Origin: Marthasterias glacialis
Taxonomy: Eukaryota; Echinodermata; Asteroidea; Forcipulatida; Asteriidae
NCBI GenBank assembly: GCA_911728455.2
Contig: OU452223.1
Span: 248,001 to 312,000, forward strand
Length of the DNA: 64,000 bases
Reading direction: 5' to 3'
Shown here: piece by piece, positions 36,989 through 48,800 of the stretch
Layout: every line of letters begins with the position of its first letter
Position numbering within the stretch: the stretch's first letter is position 1
Program-made: the position numbers and the translations under genes
Notes under the pieces: generated by a model
What the model was told of the DNA's origin: nothing
Database searches by the model: none
The model's input: only the letters and a program-made list of their open reading frames with translations

Positions 36989-39900
36989 AAGTGTTTGTTC
37001 AGTCCGAGTCTGGGATGACAGATACAACCCAACTTTGTTTTGTATTTTCACACGAAATTAAACCAAACTACGTACCATCAATGATACCACATAAAACCAA
37101 ACTATACTTGCACTTGTTAATCCAATAATTGTTGCTTTCTACGGTTAAATGCGCTTACCTCGACAGTTTTAAGTTCCATACTCTGGGACCGCTCAGAACA
37201 CATGTGTCGACTTTAAGCTCCAGTTTATTTGACGTTTCGTATCGACAAAAGAGGGCGCTATTAATGAAGTTGGTTTCATGAGTCCAATGTGCACCACATT
37301 TCAATGTATTCATACGCCACATGCACATGGTGCGACTTTTATAAGAATGGAGGGACAAAACTTAACACTGAGACGTTGACTTTCACAATGAAGCACGTGT
37401 TAATAAGAATACTCCCTGTACCGAAAGGGATAAGTTCCTTAATTTTAAGTATCAGGCAATAAAACCCGTCAGGCCTATCATGAGATTAACAATCTAAAAT
37501 GCACAAAACGTCATATTTTGACTTTCCTGCAAATTCAGCACAATTTATAAAATAAGCCGTTATTAATACTGGACACAAACCATTCACCATCCTTGGTTAC
37601 ACAGACGGTAATTTGCCAATGGTAAATAAATTGACTGAAAATAACACTAACAGATTATTGGAGCTCCTGGCCTGCAGCTGCTCTGATCTCTAACACAAGA
37701 CAATGAAATTAGGCCTACACTACAATGCCTACTAATTAGTAGAATGATTTTAATACGATATAAATATTATAACAGAATGCATTAATGAGAAAATACGATT
37801 AAATTGATAATATTCTCTTGATTAAAGTACAGTTGACAATGTTTTTTTTTTTTTTTTTTTTTAAGATCATTGTTATGGATTTGTTTGACATTGAGGAACT
37901 ACGGTAAAGGTTTAGGGTGACAAGAGGGTGCACCAATCTTTTTTGGGGAGAAGGGGGCACCTCTGATCAATTGAAACTGTAGTTTCCGTTGGCATCAAAA
38001 ATCGTAGCACCGTAACGCCTTTGTTAGTATGAACCTCTATAGCAAGGCTGAAAGGTAGAAAGAGTGGTCATTGTAAACCATCATGAACGACTTAGAATTA
38101 GGCCTGAAATGATGTATTGTCTTTACTGTTGCTGACACTAAAAGACGGCCAATGCATCAAAAGTGGTACCCGGCTTAAGAGGCCTATCCACACGGACAGC
38201 TACATTTTGGCTTTTGTGCAATTGTAGAAAATAAGTTTTTTTGTGTTTTACAGTTAACAATGGCATTTGGAGACGATAAAGGTAGGCCTACCCGTTGGGT
38301 TTTAGTAGAACCAAGTCAACATTAAACCCATGCGTTGAGTAACGGTCTCTTACTGTCACAAAATGAACACTTATTCTGAATTGTTTTTGCTCTGAAAAAG
38401 AAGCCCCGGATTGTTGCTGTTGTCTAAATGAAAATTCAACATCGAAAGATGGTATCGGTGTGAAGGGTGCATCCTTGAGCCCGACTTGTCGTTCATGCTC
38501 AAATGTTTATGCGCAGAGCTCGTAAACTTCGCTACAAAACAATTTAAATCACCCACGGTACTTTTCCCCCAGTTTTCTAAGTAATTTATATTGTCTTCAG
38601 CAAATTGGGTATAAGGGATAGAAATCGATGGCTTTTCTGACAAGCAAAGTTTACGACGACTGAACTAGCAAATTTACAGAGTGTGAATTGTTACATGTGT
38701 AGTAACTTGTGAATAATATTGAAACTTCTCTTCAAAATCACAATAATTGTCTTTGTGGAGTTCCATCAACCTCTCGTAAAAAACGTTCCTGAGAGAGGGC
38801 GGTATGTAACCTTAATGGTTGCATTTTCATTATGTGTAGCTAGAAGGGACATCAGAAGAATCTGAACGGCGATTTATTTTTACCGCCACCACTAGGATTT
38901 AGGATGCCATTTCCCAATAAGAACCACCAAAAATAAGAACCTCCAAAACGCGGCTGAGAGTGGCCCTTTTACACGGATGGTTAAGAATCAAACATGAAGG
39001 GAATTATTGTCTTTTGGGATCAACTGACACTAGAGGGATATCCACACATGGAGCTTAGTGAAATGTCTATGCATAAAATAATAATTGTTTAAATGTCCCC
39101 AAATTGCCGAATAGGCCTAATCACTTTTGACTTGCCTTATTTTGGTTGTCTTTATTTTTAAAGATCTTCAAAATGTACACTGGAGGATTTATAGGCGAAC
39201 ACTTATAATGGGATAGGGTTGTTAAACTAGGAATCATACAAATGATAGTTCACTACTGATAGTTATAGACCAATGTTCAATTTAATAGATGCATTCTATC
39301 AACTTTATGTAAGAACAATGACGCCCCTAACGGCCGAGTGAGGACGCTTTGCCAATATAATGGTTTGGAAAAAACACATCAACGCCTTCGAAAACTCATT
39401 GAATGGTTTTTGTCTGCAGATACTGCTTTCATCTAATCCAAAGGGTCGTAGAGTAGAAATAGTTAAACTGACCTTTAGGTTTCAGAAAATAATTTTTTTT
39501 TTAGTCCCATCATGACCCTGTCAATCTAAAATACATAAAGCGTCCTAAACACTGGTCTTCTTGGAAACCTAGCCTAACTGTGCGACACCATTGCTTAACG
39601 CTCCATTTCTGTAAGCATATAACATCTTATAAGTTTCAATTACGGACAATAATTCTGCCGAGTAGGCCTACACAATAAGAATGAAATACAAAAATACAGA
39701 TTAAAGGACTATCATTCATGCTAATCTGATTAAACTACTCTGATTTCAACTGTGGAAACGCAACAACTTCTGTTACAACAAATCCAATTCCATTCTTTTT
39801 CATTCGTCGTGATCAACATGAAAATTGCTCTTGTTCTGCACCTTATTAACAAGTAAAATTAACACACACAGTTAATAAACCATTACAGTTTTACTAAATA

Positions 39901-40360
39901 CAAATGGTAACTACAATTCAAAAAGTAGGTAAGGGTCATCTGATGAAAGAATGTGTTAAAACACAAAATGATACTTCAGGTAAAAAAAGACAGCCGGTGG
40001 CAGATTTTATTAGAGTGATTTGGCGAATTTTGCCAGACCTGTGATAGATAAATATACAGATAGTGGAGTTGAGAGTGGTCCAATTCAAAGGATTTATGTT
40101 TGCTCAAAATGGCTTCCTTGTAGCTAAATTTAATACAACTAAGATTCGTATTAACGGTTTTACTAGCAGACTTGGTAACTTTGTCAAGTTTGGTTCAAAC
40201 AGCAATGAAACAAACAGTCATTAGAAAAAGGGGAGTCGTCGGGCGGTATACCTCTTTACGGTAACGGTCTTACTTCACAATATTACAATGTAAAAGGGCT
40301 GTGTCATTATGATTATAGCAGTAAATGTACTAACCAGTTACAACGCGCGCTTGCACGCTA
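36989..40360. other. Anonymous low-complexity-poor region
   Basis: About 3.4 kb with no repeat arrays and no recognised gene. It contains a T-run at 37840-37863 and several AGGCCTA words. A 90-residue minus frame at 38371-38643 is the longest; it has a normal composition but no known motif and no clear splice sites, so it is not called. Could be intron or intergenic sequence. Confidence 0.4.
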
Positions 40361-40390
40361 GCGGTCACATCACAATTGTGATTTGACCGC
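40361..40390. other. 30-bp near-perfect palindrome
   Basis: GCGGTCA, one unmatched base, ATCACAATTGTGAT, one unmatched base, TGACCGC. All positions pair around 40375/40376 except the one C/T pair. It lies in a GC-rich stretch about 70 bp upstream of a CRE-like site. Confidence 0.7.
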
Positions 40391-40459
40391 AAGCGGGCGG
40401 GCGTGCTGTATATGGGTGAGAGTTCATCTTTCCACGCACAGCCGGACCTGCCATTATGA

Positions 40460-40467
40460 TGACGTCA
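40460..40467. promoter_or_regulatory. CRE-like TGACGTCA site
   Basis: A perfect 8-bp CREB/ATF consensus palindrome, just upstream of a possible first exon at 40515-40728 and near the palindrome at 40361. Presence is certain; use as a promoter element is inference. Confidence 0.4.
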
Positions 40468-40514
40468 CAACCCTTAAGATAAGTTAAGGCTACATTTCTT
40501 GCTTTTTATTTGTT

Positions 40515-40728
40515 TTGTATTGTAACCCACTCCGATCAAAAGTGTTCCAATCTTTCTTCAACTATCACTCACGGACAGGAGGAAGAAAGGTCACCAACGG
40601 TCCCCTGCAACGGACCAGTAAATTGTCCAAGGCACAATTTCCAAAATGGATCAAGTCCACCATACACCCGAAGATGTACGGCGTTAGTGCCTCGGATCGC
40701 AGGCCGAGTTCCCCGCCATGGACCCCAT
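40515..40728 (+). other. Possible first coding exon with strong splice donor
   Basis: An open frame that becomes GC-richer at its end, reading MYGVSASDRRPSSPPWTP from an ATG at 40674, ends at CCCCAT followed by GTAAGTGC, a near-consensus donor. The same frame is open back to 40515 (KLSKAQFPKWIKSTIHPK). CpG-rich sequence and a CRE site lie upstream. No downstream exon or known domain was recognised. It could be a 5' exon of an unidentified gene or chance. Confidence 0.3.
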
Positions 40729-40775
40729 GTAAGTGCTCGGCCAGACACTCAGTGAGAGCCGTCATCTACCAATGA

Positions 40776-42240
40776 AGCAATTTTGAGATAATACAAGGGC
40801 AATATATGGTGCACTCAATCATCATTGTGGTTTGTACAGCCGACAAACTCAACTTATCAAGCCTTAAAATATCACCTCCGTCGTACCCATGGTGCTGAAA
40901 ATCTCCGTGAACAAAAGTTTAATTTAACAAACGTTATGAAACGTTAATCTATCAACGTTGACGTTTGATTTACAATGTGCATAATTTTAAATAATTAGAG
41001 ATGTGACATGTCATAAAACTTATAATGGAATTTGCATGAACCAAACCTTAAATGTGTTCACGCTAGTGTTTACGGCAAAACTTTTCGCCAACACAACTTT
41101 TTGGCCGAGCATAGGATATAAGACGGTTGTTATGGGAGAAGGAACAGCTTGTTTTTGCTACAGTTGTATTTACTGACTCGTTTTGCAGGGAATAAAATAA
41201 CTGCACGGACATCTTACAAAGTCAATCAAAGATAAAACATAAATTTACCTGCAAAACCACGTTGGTTTAACTGATGTTAATTGTGAATGCAACTATATTT
41301 GATTAATTTGGCAAGTTAATTACAACAAAATATGTTTATGATACAAGTCTTTTGACTGTAAAGCCAGTCATGTCGAATAGCACCCTCTTTTGCAGATGGA
41401 TTAAGAAATACTGAACAACATGAGCATGTTGGTCCAAACATACGGTTCTAGCACTTGCCATGACTACAAATTACTCCAGAATAATACAAGAAATCATTAA
41501 CTTTGACAATGAGATTACAGACAATCTTGTTTCTGTTCACCACGATCATGACGCTCAGTTGGTATAACCGAGATTTTCATTAATAATCATTATCAGGTTG
41601 TCTTCTCCATTGAGACTGATGTTCACAACTGAGTTATTACAAGTGTGGAAAACGATATACAAATGACCAATTTCGTATTCTTGAACTAAAGCTCCAGTTT
41701 ATGTCTGTTATCTAGGGTGTAAATAATAAAAACGCAATGAATTGGAATTGCTATTTCTAAAAAATACTGTTTTTAGGGATGTTTAAAAGTCCGTATATTA
41801 ATGCTTTCGAGATTTTGATAGCATATCCACTTGACCCTGAGGTAGTGGAGCAGTGAGTGACATAGCAGTGAGCCAATATTGTACTCATATAGAAACGATT
41901 CAAGAAACAAGGAGCAGTGAGACAAGTCAGAGATGATATTCCTGTAATCTATCAAGTCACATTACAGACTTCAACTAGTTGTCAATGTATTAATCCACTT
42001 CATATAAATAAACAAACAATAGGGACATCTAGGCCTACCGTCAAATCAGTTCATCAATTTGTACAACATTATACACTCCAGTACCTAATAAAAAGCTTGA
42101 TAAATAGGATTCATGTAAAAACGGTTCATTTTAAGTAATGATATGAATCAAAGTATTACAAAAATAGGTCATCGGTGACCTGGAGCCTCCCACAATATAA
42201 GACATAATCATCTTCATCAACATCCTTCCATTGTGGAGAA
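40776..42240. other. Anonymous sequence
   Basis: AT-rich, with no gene, RNA or repeat recognised. If the 40.5-kb exon is real, this would be its first intron. Confidence 0.4.
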
Positions 42241-42247
42241 GGGGATT

Positions 42248-42475
42248 TCAACCTTTATCCAATTTCTTGGGCAAATGTTTTGATTTGATCTGGTCACACC
42301 AGGCCTCCGCTTTCTCCAAGCAGGCACTAAACAAATTAGAAAGGATGTGTGTTGCCTCTCTGGTCTTATTACATCCATAGGGTGGTGTAGTTAGGGCATA
42401 TAATTTGACAGGTTCATTTTCTGACATGCTGAGTATGATCCCAAGGAATCTGAGATGCCAAGTCTCTCTCACACA
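42248..42475 (-). pseudogene. C-terminal fragment of a non-LTR reverse transcriptase
   Basis: The minus frame reads WHLRFLGIILSMSENEPVKL then YALTTPPYG, matching the common LINE C-terminal pattern RFLGHxLRMxxxE..K.YAL..P..G, followed by about 40 residues (EKAEAWCDQIKSK...). Only ~75 residues remain and the invariant GH of that pattern has become GI. Upstream (right) it stops in a CA/GT microsatellite. Confidence 0.45.
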
Positions 42476-42497
42476 CACACACACCCACCCACCCATA
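42466..42497. repeat. CA microsatellite
   Basis: TCTCTCACACACACACACAC followed by CCACCCACCC. A second, similar CA tract follows the LINE fragment at about 54453-54473. Confidence 0.9.
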
Positions 42498-42723
42498 CAT
42501 GTCTACACTGCAGAGTGAGGACATACTTTTCATCCTATCCAATAGAGGACAATTCTAACAGTTGAATTGTACCTATCGATGTGAGAACATAACACATGAA
42601 CCCCTTTTGTTGCGGTTGAGTAATGTGTTTTTTGGGATGGTACATGTATTTTCTTTTTCTTGGGTGGGGGGGGGGGGGGGGTTACAGAGTGACTCTACGT
42701 TATGACTGTACTTCGGTGGTGCA

Positions 42724-42967
42724 TTACACCTTATGATACATTTGTTGAAGTTTCATTGTATTTCTACAAAAGTCTTTAATGTTCCTCCAAGTTCGTGTCT
42801 GCAATGCCACAGGACAGGACGTTTAAATGACGCGTTTTCCGGGAAGTTTTTCAGCAAAAAGAATCTCTGCAAGCCCTCCAATACGTCTTTCTTCTCCTCG
42901 GCAGTCCAGGGGCGACGCTTGATTTGGCGAGCTTGTGGAGTTGCAGCTTTTGCAGTTGGTGGCCTTT
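42724..42967 (-). pseudogene. Last exon of the recombinase-like pseudogene (SANT-like end)
   Basis: The acceptor TGTGTGTTGTAG precedes the exon. The frame reads KRPPTAKAATPQARQIKRRP then WTAEEKKDVLEGLQRFF, a Trp/acidic/helical start like Myb/SANT-like domains. After about 55 residues the matching frame shifts: QTRTWRNIKDFCRNTMK is found in another frame and runs to a TAA at 42724-42726. So one frameshift lies near 42830. The phase of its start fits the donor of the previous exon. Confidence 0.6.
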
Positions 42968-43354
42968 CTACAACACACAGGAAAGAACAGGAAAATTAAG
43001 GTACTTAATCAAACGGGGCCTATTCAGAACAACAAATTTAACATTTCACCGATGTGAGATTTACTCCCTGAGTAAATCCATCAGCAATTTAGCACAAAAT
43101 AAACAACAATCTGCACAGTGGGTAAAGATACACCTGCATAAAATGTCTGACAAGAGAGAGCCCAATTTATGTTTTTCATGGTGCAGTCATCTTGTTTCAT
43201 CCTACCGTTTAAAACGAGTAACCGAGATGGGCTGGAAAACAAATGCAATCTGGCACCTTATCACCTTATTTTCTATGGGTGTAAACAGGGAATAGGACCA
43301 ACATATGCAAGAGAATAAGGCAGTGAGAAAGGCACAGAAATATGACAAACTTAC

Positions 43355-43440
43355 TGGCATTAACACTGTCCTCCAAAGACGGGTAAGACAGGTCGCATGA
43401 GTCACCGGAATCGCTGCTGTCCTCGCGCTGGTGAAGCCTT
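43355..43440 (-). pseudogene. Internal exon of the recombinase-like pseudogene
   Basis: 86 bp between the acceptor TTTTATTGCAG and the donor GCCA then GTAAGT. It encodes RLHQREDSSDSGDSCDLSYP SLEDSVNA, a Ser/Asp-rich linker. Its first base completes a Gly codon with the previous exon (…LPE-G) and its last base starts the codon completed by the next exon, which supports the model. Confidence 0.6.
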
Positions 43441-43600
43441 CTGCAATAAAAAAAAGGAGCAATTTCTACATTTAGCTTTGATTGATTTTCCACACACAAA
43501 TAAAATGGCGGCCAATCCATGGGATGGGGGGGGGGGGGGGGGCGGCAGGGGCATACAGTTTATGAAATATGTTTCATGGAGGGGGGGGGGGGTGTTAGAC

Positions 43601-44851
43601 CCCTCTGGCAACTGGTAGTACTCGCGATGGACCCGCAAATCATGACCCATAAAGTCTGAAAGTGTTTCAAGCTGATGCTCCTTCAAGACAAGAATTTATG
43701 AAACAGTCGCTACTTGTTTATGGAGCTTTGTAGATCGTATGCTATCAGCATTATCAAGGCCTGCCTCATTTGCATATGCTCGTAGACAGTCGCTTCCTCG
43801 TATATGACCTGTGCCTCCGTAACAACTTCATGCGAATAAGAATGTGTTGTCTTGTGCCACTCCAGCTGCATTTCTATTTGCGACCAGAGCATTCAACCAC
43901 GCCATCGCATCAGTACCGAGAAGCACAGGAACAGTTCTGCCCCTCTTACCAACTACTTCAACGACTTTGAACATTTTACAGAGGTGCCGTTCAAGATCAG
44001 TCATCAAGCAATCCCCATTCACCATGGCTGCACTGTGTTTGTGGAAATCTTCCAGTTTTACTTTAGATACTTCCCCCTGTTGTCTGCGGTTGAACATAAT
44101 GAGATGGCACAGTGTGACTTCATTCAATTTCTTCCAAGCTGGTGCGAGTTCATGGCCCCGAGCACAGTGAAGGAGCTGCACTTCCCTCTTGCCAGTTTCA
44201 TGGAGGAATGATGACATTTTCACCACATCTGCATTTGTCAGGAGAACAGCAGGTTTGTTGCGCTTTCCTTGGTACAGTGTTCCGTGGGCGTGGGTTGACA
44301 CATGTTCTCGCCACTTGATTTCACACAACTGCAGAAACTGTTCGGCCTGTACCGCTTTGTGCTTAAGACAACACTCTATAGCATTTCCTTTCAGTATGAG
44401 TGCACATTTCTTGATGGAATGTCCAATCTTTAGTGCTAGAGATGGAACGTCGAACATCTGCTTTCCTTCACTGAAGCCGGCGACATCATGAACAGCCTTG
44501 ACGATATCATTCAGATGGTGGGGATGCACGAATACTTCAAGTGATGCATTTGGTTGGTGTGTGTTCTTTCTCAGTTGTACGACAATACGACCCAATTCTC
44601 TTAGTTTGTTTCGAATGTAGCCATGTTGTGTAGCATCACGGCTAAGCTTAAGGTATTCACGTTTGGCGACTTCGAGAATCAAAGAATCATTCTTGACTAC
44701 CAGGGCAACATCGTCCCTCTTCATCAGACTAAGAACCTAGTTCAACTGGAAAGATACACCAGCAGGAGGAAGTTTTAACAAATCACTCTTGCTAGCTACA
44801 CGCCCCCTAACGTGACCTATCCTACTGCTACCATCAGTCTGTGCAGGGAGG
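43601..44851 (-). pseudogene. Core of the recombinase-like pseudogene (helical and catalytic part)
   Basis: In one frame from 44850 to 43601: a linker (SKSDLLKLPPAGVSFQLN), TAG stop at 44739-44737, then the longest intact stretch MKRDDVALVVKND... to NTFLFA, TGA stop at 43830-43828 (where Arg is expected, CGA to TGA). Next come GSDCLRAYANEAGLDNADSI, TKLHKQVATVS (the box that normally has Arg; here His, CGT to CAT), TAA stop at 43698-43696, and DFMGHDLRVHREYYQLPEG. The GH...Y spacing matches the C-terminal active site of tyrosine recombinases. The exon ends at CCAGAGGG followed by GTCTAA. Confidence 0.7.
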
Positions 44852-44879
44852 GAGGACCTCATAATCTAACACGCGGTAA

Positions 44880-44911
44880 TACCTTGTTGTACCGCGCGGT
44901 ACAACAAGGTA
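44880..44911. repeat. 32-bp perfect palindrome, left
   Basis: TACCTTGTTGTACCGC and its exact complement in reverse, followed by one extra tandem copy of GTACAACAAG. Such perfect palindromes could extrude as cruciforms. A matching palindrome is at 45333. Confidence 0.95.
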
Positions 44912-45332
44912 CAACAAGGTATTGCCATCTTTGGGTTTTATGAATGGAATTCCTGTAGTTCATAATCAGCTTGCAAGAGGTCAAACAGGAGCAAGCAAGG
45001 CTCATTAAAAATGGCTGAGCCCTCACAATAGACATCTTCATGAAAGGACTTGAAGGTTACACAATGCTTAACCAGTCCACCTTGAAATGCTATTGTTAAG
45101 GGATTAAGGGATTATTGGACTGCTAAAATAGGGCAGCAAAAGAGGAGTTATCACCCTTTTGTTAGATTACCCCAGATTAGCGGGGATTAAAGTCATACAG
45201 ATTGGTCCCTTTGTGCCTCTACCTGGACTCCTGAGCTTCTGTTCTGTCATGAATATGCCTGTGATGAAAAGCAGCTATGTGCATTGACCTGTAGATAATG
45301 AACTCATTACACCCAGGCGATACCTTCAGCTC

Positions 45333-45368
45333 AATACCTTGTTGTACCGCGCGGTACAACAAGGTATT
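45333..45368. repeat. 36-bp perfect palindrome, right
   Basis: AATACCTTGTTGTACCGC and its exact reverse complement. It shares the core of the left palindrome and abuts the BEL insertion point. The BEL element landed in the TTACC three bases beyond it. Confidence 0.95.
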
Positions 45369-45371
45369 ACC

Positions 45372-45803
45372 TGTAAGAATAGCCTGTGTCACACAATAAT
45401 TGTTCGCATTTACTGTTTCCAACTCCTTTAATTGATTCTCAAGGAAGGGTTTGAAACACTGTTTGGCGTCCAATTCTTAACTCAAATCACAGCTATCTTA
45501 TGGTGTACTTCTCAAAGAAAGATGAATATAGTTATCTCTATGTGAAATAGTATAATGTACTACAATTCAAACTTCAATAAACTTTAGAATCGAGGTAAAT
45601 TTTGAGGGAAAACTCCAGCCTTACTTTCCAGCATGAGCATGATTTAACATGGTGAGATAAATCTAGTGTCCAATTCCACACATATGTATAGTGTAAAATG
45701 CATCAGGCACCAGTCTAAGTGGTAAATGAAAAAATGGCACCAATTGAGGGCGCTGCCCAAAATTTCTTAGAATAAATAAATAAGTTTAACAATAAATCTT
45801 ACA
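45372..45803 (-). repeat. BEL/Pao 3' LTR
   Basis: 432 bp, identical by eye to the 5' LTR. It contains several AATAAA-like words and, on the minus strand, a GAATCAATTAAAGG stretch that could be the polyadenylation signal. The part nearest its downstream end stays open as a short frame (DAKQCFKPFLENQLKELE...) that runs on into flanking DNA and is not a gene. Confidence 0.95.
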
Positions 45804-45814
45804 CTCCCGCCACC
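45804..45814 (-). promoter_or_regulatory. Polypurine tract
   Basis: GGTGGCGGGAG on the minus strand, directly before the 3' LTR. It would serve as the plus-strand primer for reverse transcription. The single T and C are tolerated in many elements. Confidence 0.7.
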
Positions 45815-45843
45815 AAAAATCCATTTCGTGAATTATGTCCGAT

Positions 45844-48800
45844 CTAGTCAATCTCATTGTCAGATGGCACGAGAACGATCAATCGCTGAACAGCTCTCTG
45901 AAGTAGAGTATAGTTCACGCCACGACGCTGATCAGACTCTGGATTCTTCAACTTTACCTGGACGTTCCTCACATTTCCTTTGTCGTCTGGATACACTTCA
46001 CCTATCAGTCCCATCCTCCATTTGCCGCGAATGGCGTTGCTATCCTGGACTAGCACCACATCACCAATCCGCAGATTCCGTTTTTCGTGATGCCACTTCT
46101 GTCTTACAATCAATGATGGAAAGTAATCTCTTGTCCACTTGGTCCAGAATGCCTTGATCACGTTTTGGATGAACTCCACTCTATGTCTTGGATTGCTCGT
46201 CTCTTTCCATGGTCCACTTGGTATTCTCGATGTAGCGCGTCCCAATAGCAAGTTATTAGGGCAAAGGTAGGTCCCATCCTCTGGATCGCTAGGGTGTCTC
46301 CCAATGGGTCGTTCATTCACAAGGTTAGCGACCTCAAAGCATACAGTCTGCAGCTCATGGAATTGAAGGACTTGGTCTCCAATAGCGTGGCAGATGGCCC
46401 TCTTGATACCCTTGATGAGAACTTCTGTTACTCCATTTTGCCACGGCGAGTCTGCTGCGGAAAACTTACAACTCATTCCATTCACGATTCCAAACTCCCG
46501 CAGACTCTCCTGGTTCCAGCTTTCTCTAACTTGCCTGAGTTCCTTTGAGGCTGCAACGAGCTGGCTACCTCCATCGCTATAAATCTGGCTTGGATAACCT
46601 CTGATGGACACAAATCTCCGGAGGACCTGGATGAACCCTGCTGTGCTGTAGTCAACAGAGAGATCGATGTGAACTGCCCGAGTAGTGAAGCAATTGAAGA
46701 CCACACCGTAAGCCTTACCTCTCGCTCTCTTATTCACTTCACCGCGAGTCACAAATGGCCCAAAGAGATCCACACCGACGTAGGTCCAAGGTGGAGAGGG
46801 TTTGAGTCGCTCGATCGGTAGTTGTCCCATCACTTGGCCACTTGAGTCGCGTTCCTGTCTCCTGCATGGTACACAGTGATATCTGATGCTCTTCACCATC
46901 TTGTACAAATTTATCACCCAATACTTGGAGCGGATCTTGGAAATTGTGGTTTGTACCCCAGGGTGACCTCGGCTGTGCACATAGGCAGCATACAGTTTGG
47001 TGAATACATCATGATATGGTAGGAGGGGTATCTCTTGTTCATTGTAGCTGAAGTGCACGTGTCTGTTGGCGCGTTCTCCCACAATAATGACTCCATCATG
47101 GCGAATCTTGGGACCCAGACTGGCATACCTTTTGTCGAAAGATCGTCTATCTTCCTTGAACAACTTCATCAGCGGTCTCTGCGCCTCGCGAATCCAGAAC
47201 AATTCTGCTTTCTCAATATCTCTTGCATCAAGTATCTTGGCTGCACTCGAGAGTGTCTTATCTGCAAACATGGCAAGGACTCTTGCAGTAACTCTGAGTA
47301 GTTTGGTGTAACTGCTGTACTTGTTGACATCAATTCTTCTTGATAAGGTGTCAACTTCCTTAGTAGCGGCGACCATAACAACCTTGACACGTTCTGGCAG
47401 ACTTCCATCGCGACAGGTCTGCTCAATTGGCCATTGCTCTGCAGGTATACGAAGAAATTCGGGACCCAATTGCCAAATACTCTGGGGGCCAATCTCCACT
47501 GGCTTCTTGCCTCTGGTGATGAAATCTGCAACATTCAGTGCTCCGCTACACCACCACCAATCCTGCGGCTCAGTCGCTTCCTGTATTTCACCAATTCTTG
47601 TTGCGACGAAAGTCTTGAATCCATAACTCTGTTTTTGTATCATTGACCTGACGATCTCGCTATCAATGATGTGGAACTCTCTGCCAAATTCCAAACGCAT
47701 CTCCTTTTTGATGAAACAGGTCAACCTCTTGTTAAGCACTGCACCACATAACTCCAACCTCACAATACTAACTATATCGATGGGGGCAATGCGATTCTTG
47801 CTGGCTACCAGATGACATGAATATTCACCAGATTGGAGAGGCCACTGTATGTAGGCCACTGCGCCAAATGCCTGTTCCGAGCCATCAGAGAAGACAACAA
47901 GGTTGGGTTTCTCTCTTGTGTCAACACCGTCAGGTTTTATGCATCTTGAGAAGTTTATCTTGCTTACATCGAACAACTCTCTGAAGAAGTTGATCCACTC
48001 CTCTCTCATTGTTTCGGGTAAGGCGTCGTCCCAGTTAAGCTTCGACCCCCATAGCTTTCTCAACAGGATCTTTGCCTTGACCGTAAACGGTGCTACGAGG
48101 CCGAGAGGATCATAGATGCCGTTCACCTGACTGAGGCACATTCTTTTCGTCAATATGCCTGGAATCCCAGCTGGAATCTGATCTTCTGTTAGGTCGGGAC
48201 CCTGTCTGATTTTCTTTTTCTTTGCAGCAAAGTTCACCTTGGTCACGAAATGGAAAGCATCTTCCTTGGGGTTCCACGATATTCCAAGCACTTTCTCACT
48301 ATCTTCTTTACAGGACCACTCACGGGATGTCGTATCTGTGTCGAAGGTGTGGTCGTCTCTACAAGAAAATGTCCAGCCTTTGATCTTGAAATTGCCCGGT
48401 TTTATCAGAAGCTCTATCTCGCTTGCAGTTTTATGTGCCACATCTATACCATTGACGGACTCCAAAATGTCATCAACGTAGACGTTCCTCTTTACCGTTA
48501 GAGCAGCTTGAGGAAGTTTTCCCTTGCCCAACTCTGCAGTCTTCCGTAGGGCTACTGCAGCAATTGTGCCTGAGGGTCGATCGCCCATGCTGACTACCGT
48601 CATACAATACGTCCGAGGCTCGAGGTCAGTCTGCATACTTCTCCACAAGAATCTGTGACAATGCTGATCTTTATTGGTGATGGAGATGCTGTGGTACATT
48701 TTCCGTATATCCCCCATCAGAGCTGTCTCATTCTCTCTAAATCTCAGAAGTACACCAAGAAGGGAATTCATTACGTCGGGGCCCTTTGCCCAGTAGTCAT

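Noticed and set aside
38371-38643. 90-residue minus frame
   Set aside because: No motif, no convincing splice sites, and length within chance for this composition.
43402-43560. Proline-rich continuation of the minus frame past LPEG
   Set aside because: It translates an intronic C-run; the GTCTAA donor and phase with the next exon explain the end of the exon better.
44189-44491. Plus-strand frames of about 100 residues opposite the recombinase-like core
   Set aside because: Antisense shadows of a minus-strand frame with recognisable family patterns.
45219-45473. 84-residue minus frame across the LTR end
   Set aside because: It crosses the BEL insertion boundary into flanking DNA, and in the 5' LTR copy it stops before gag.
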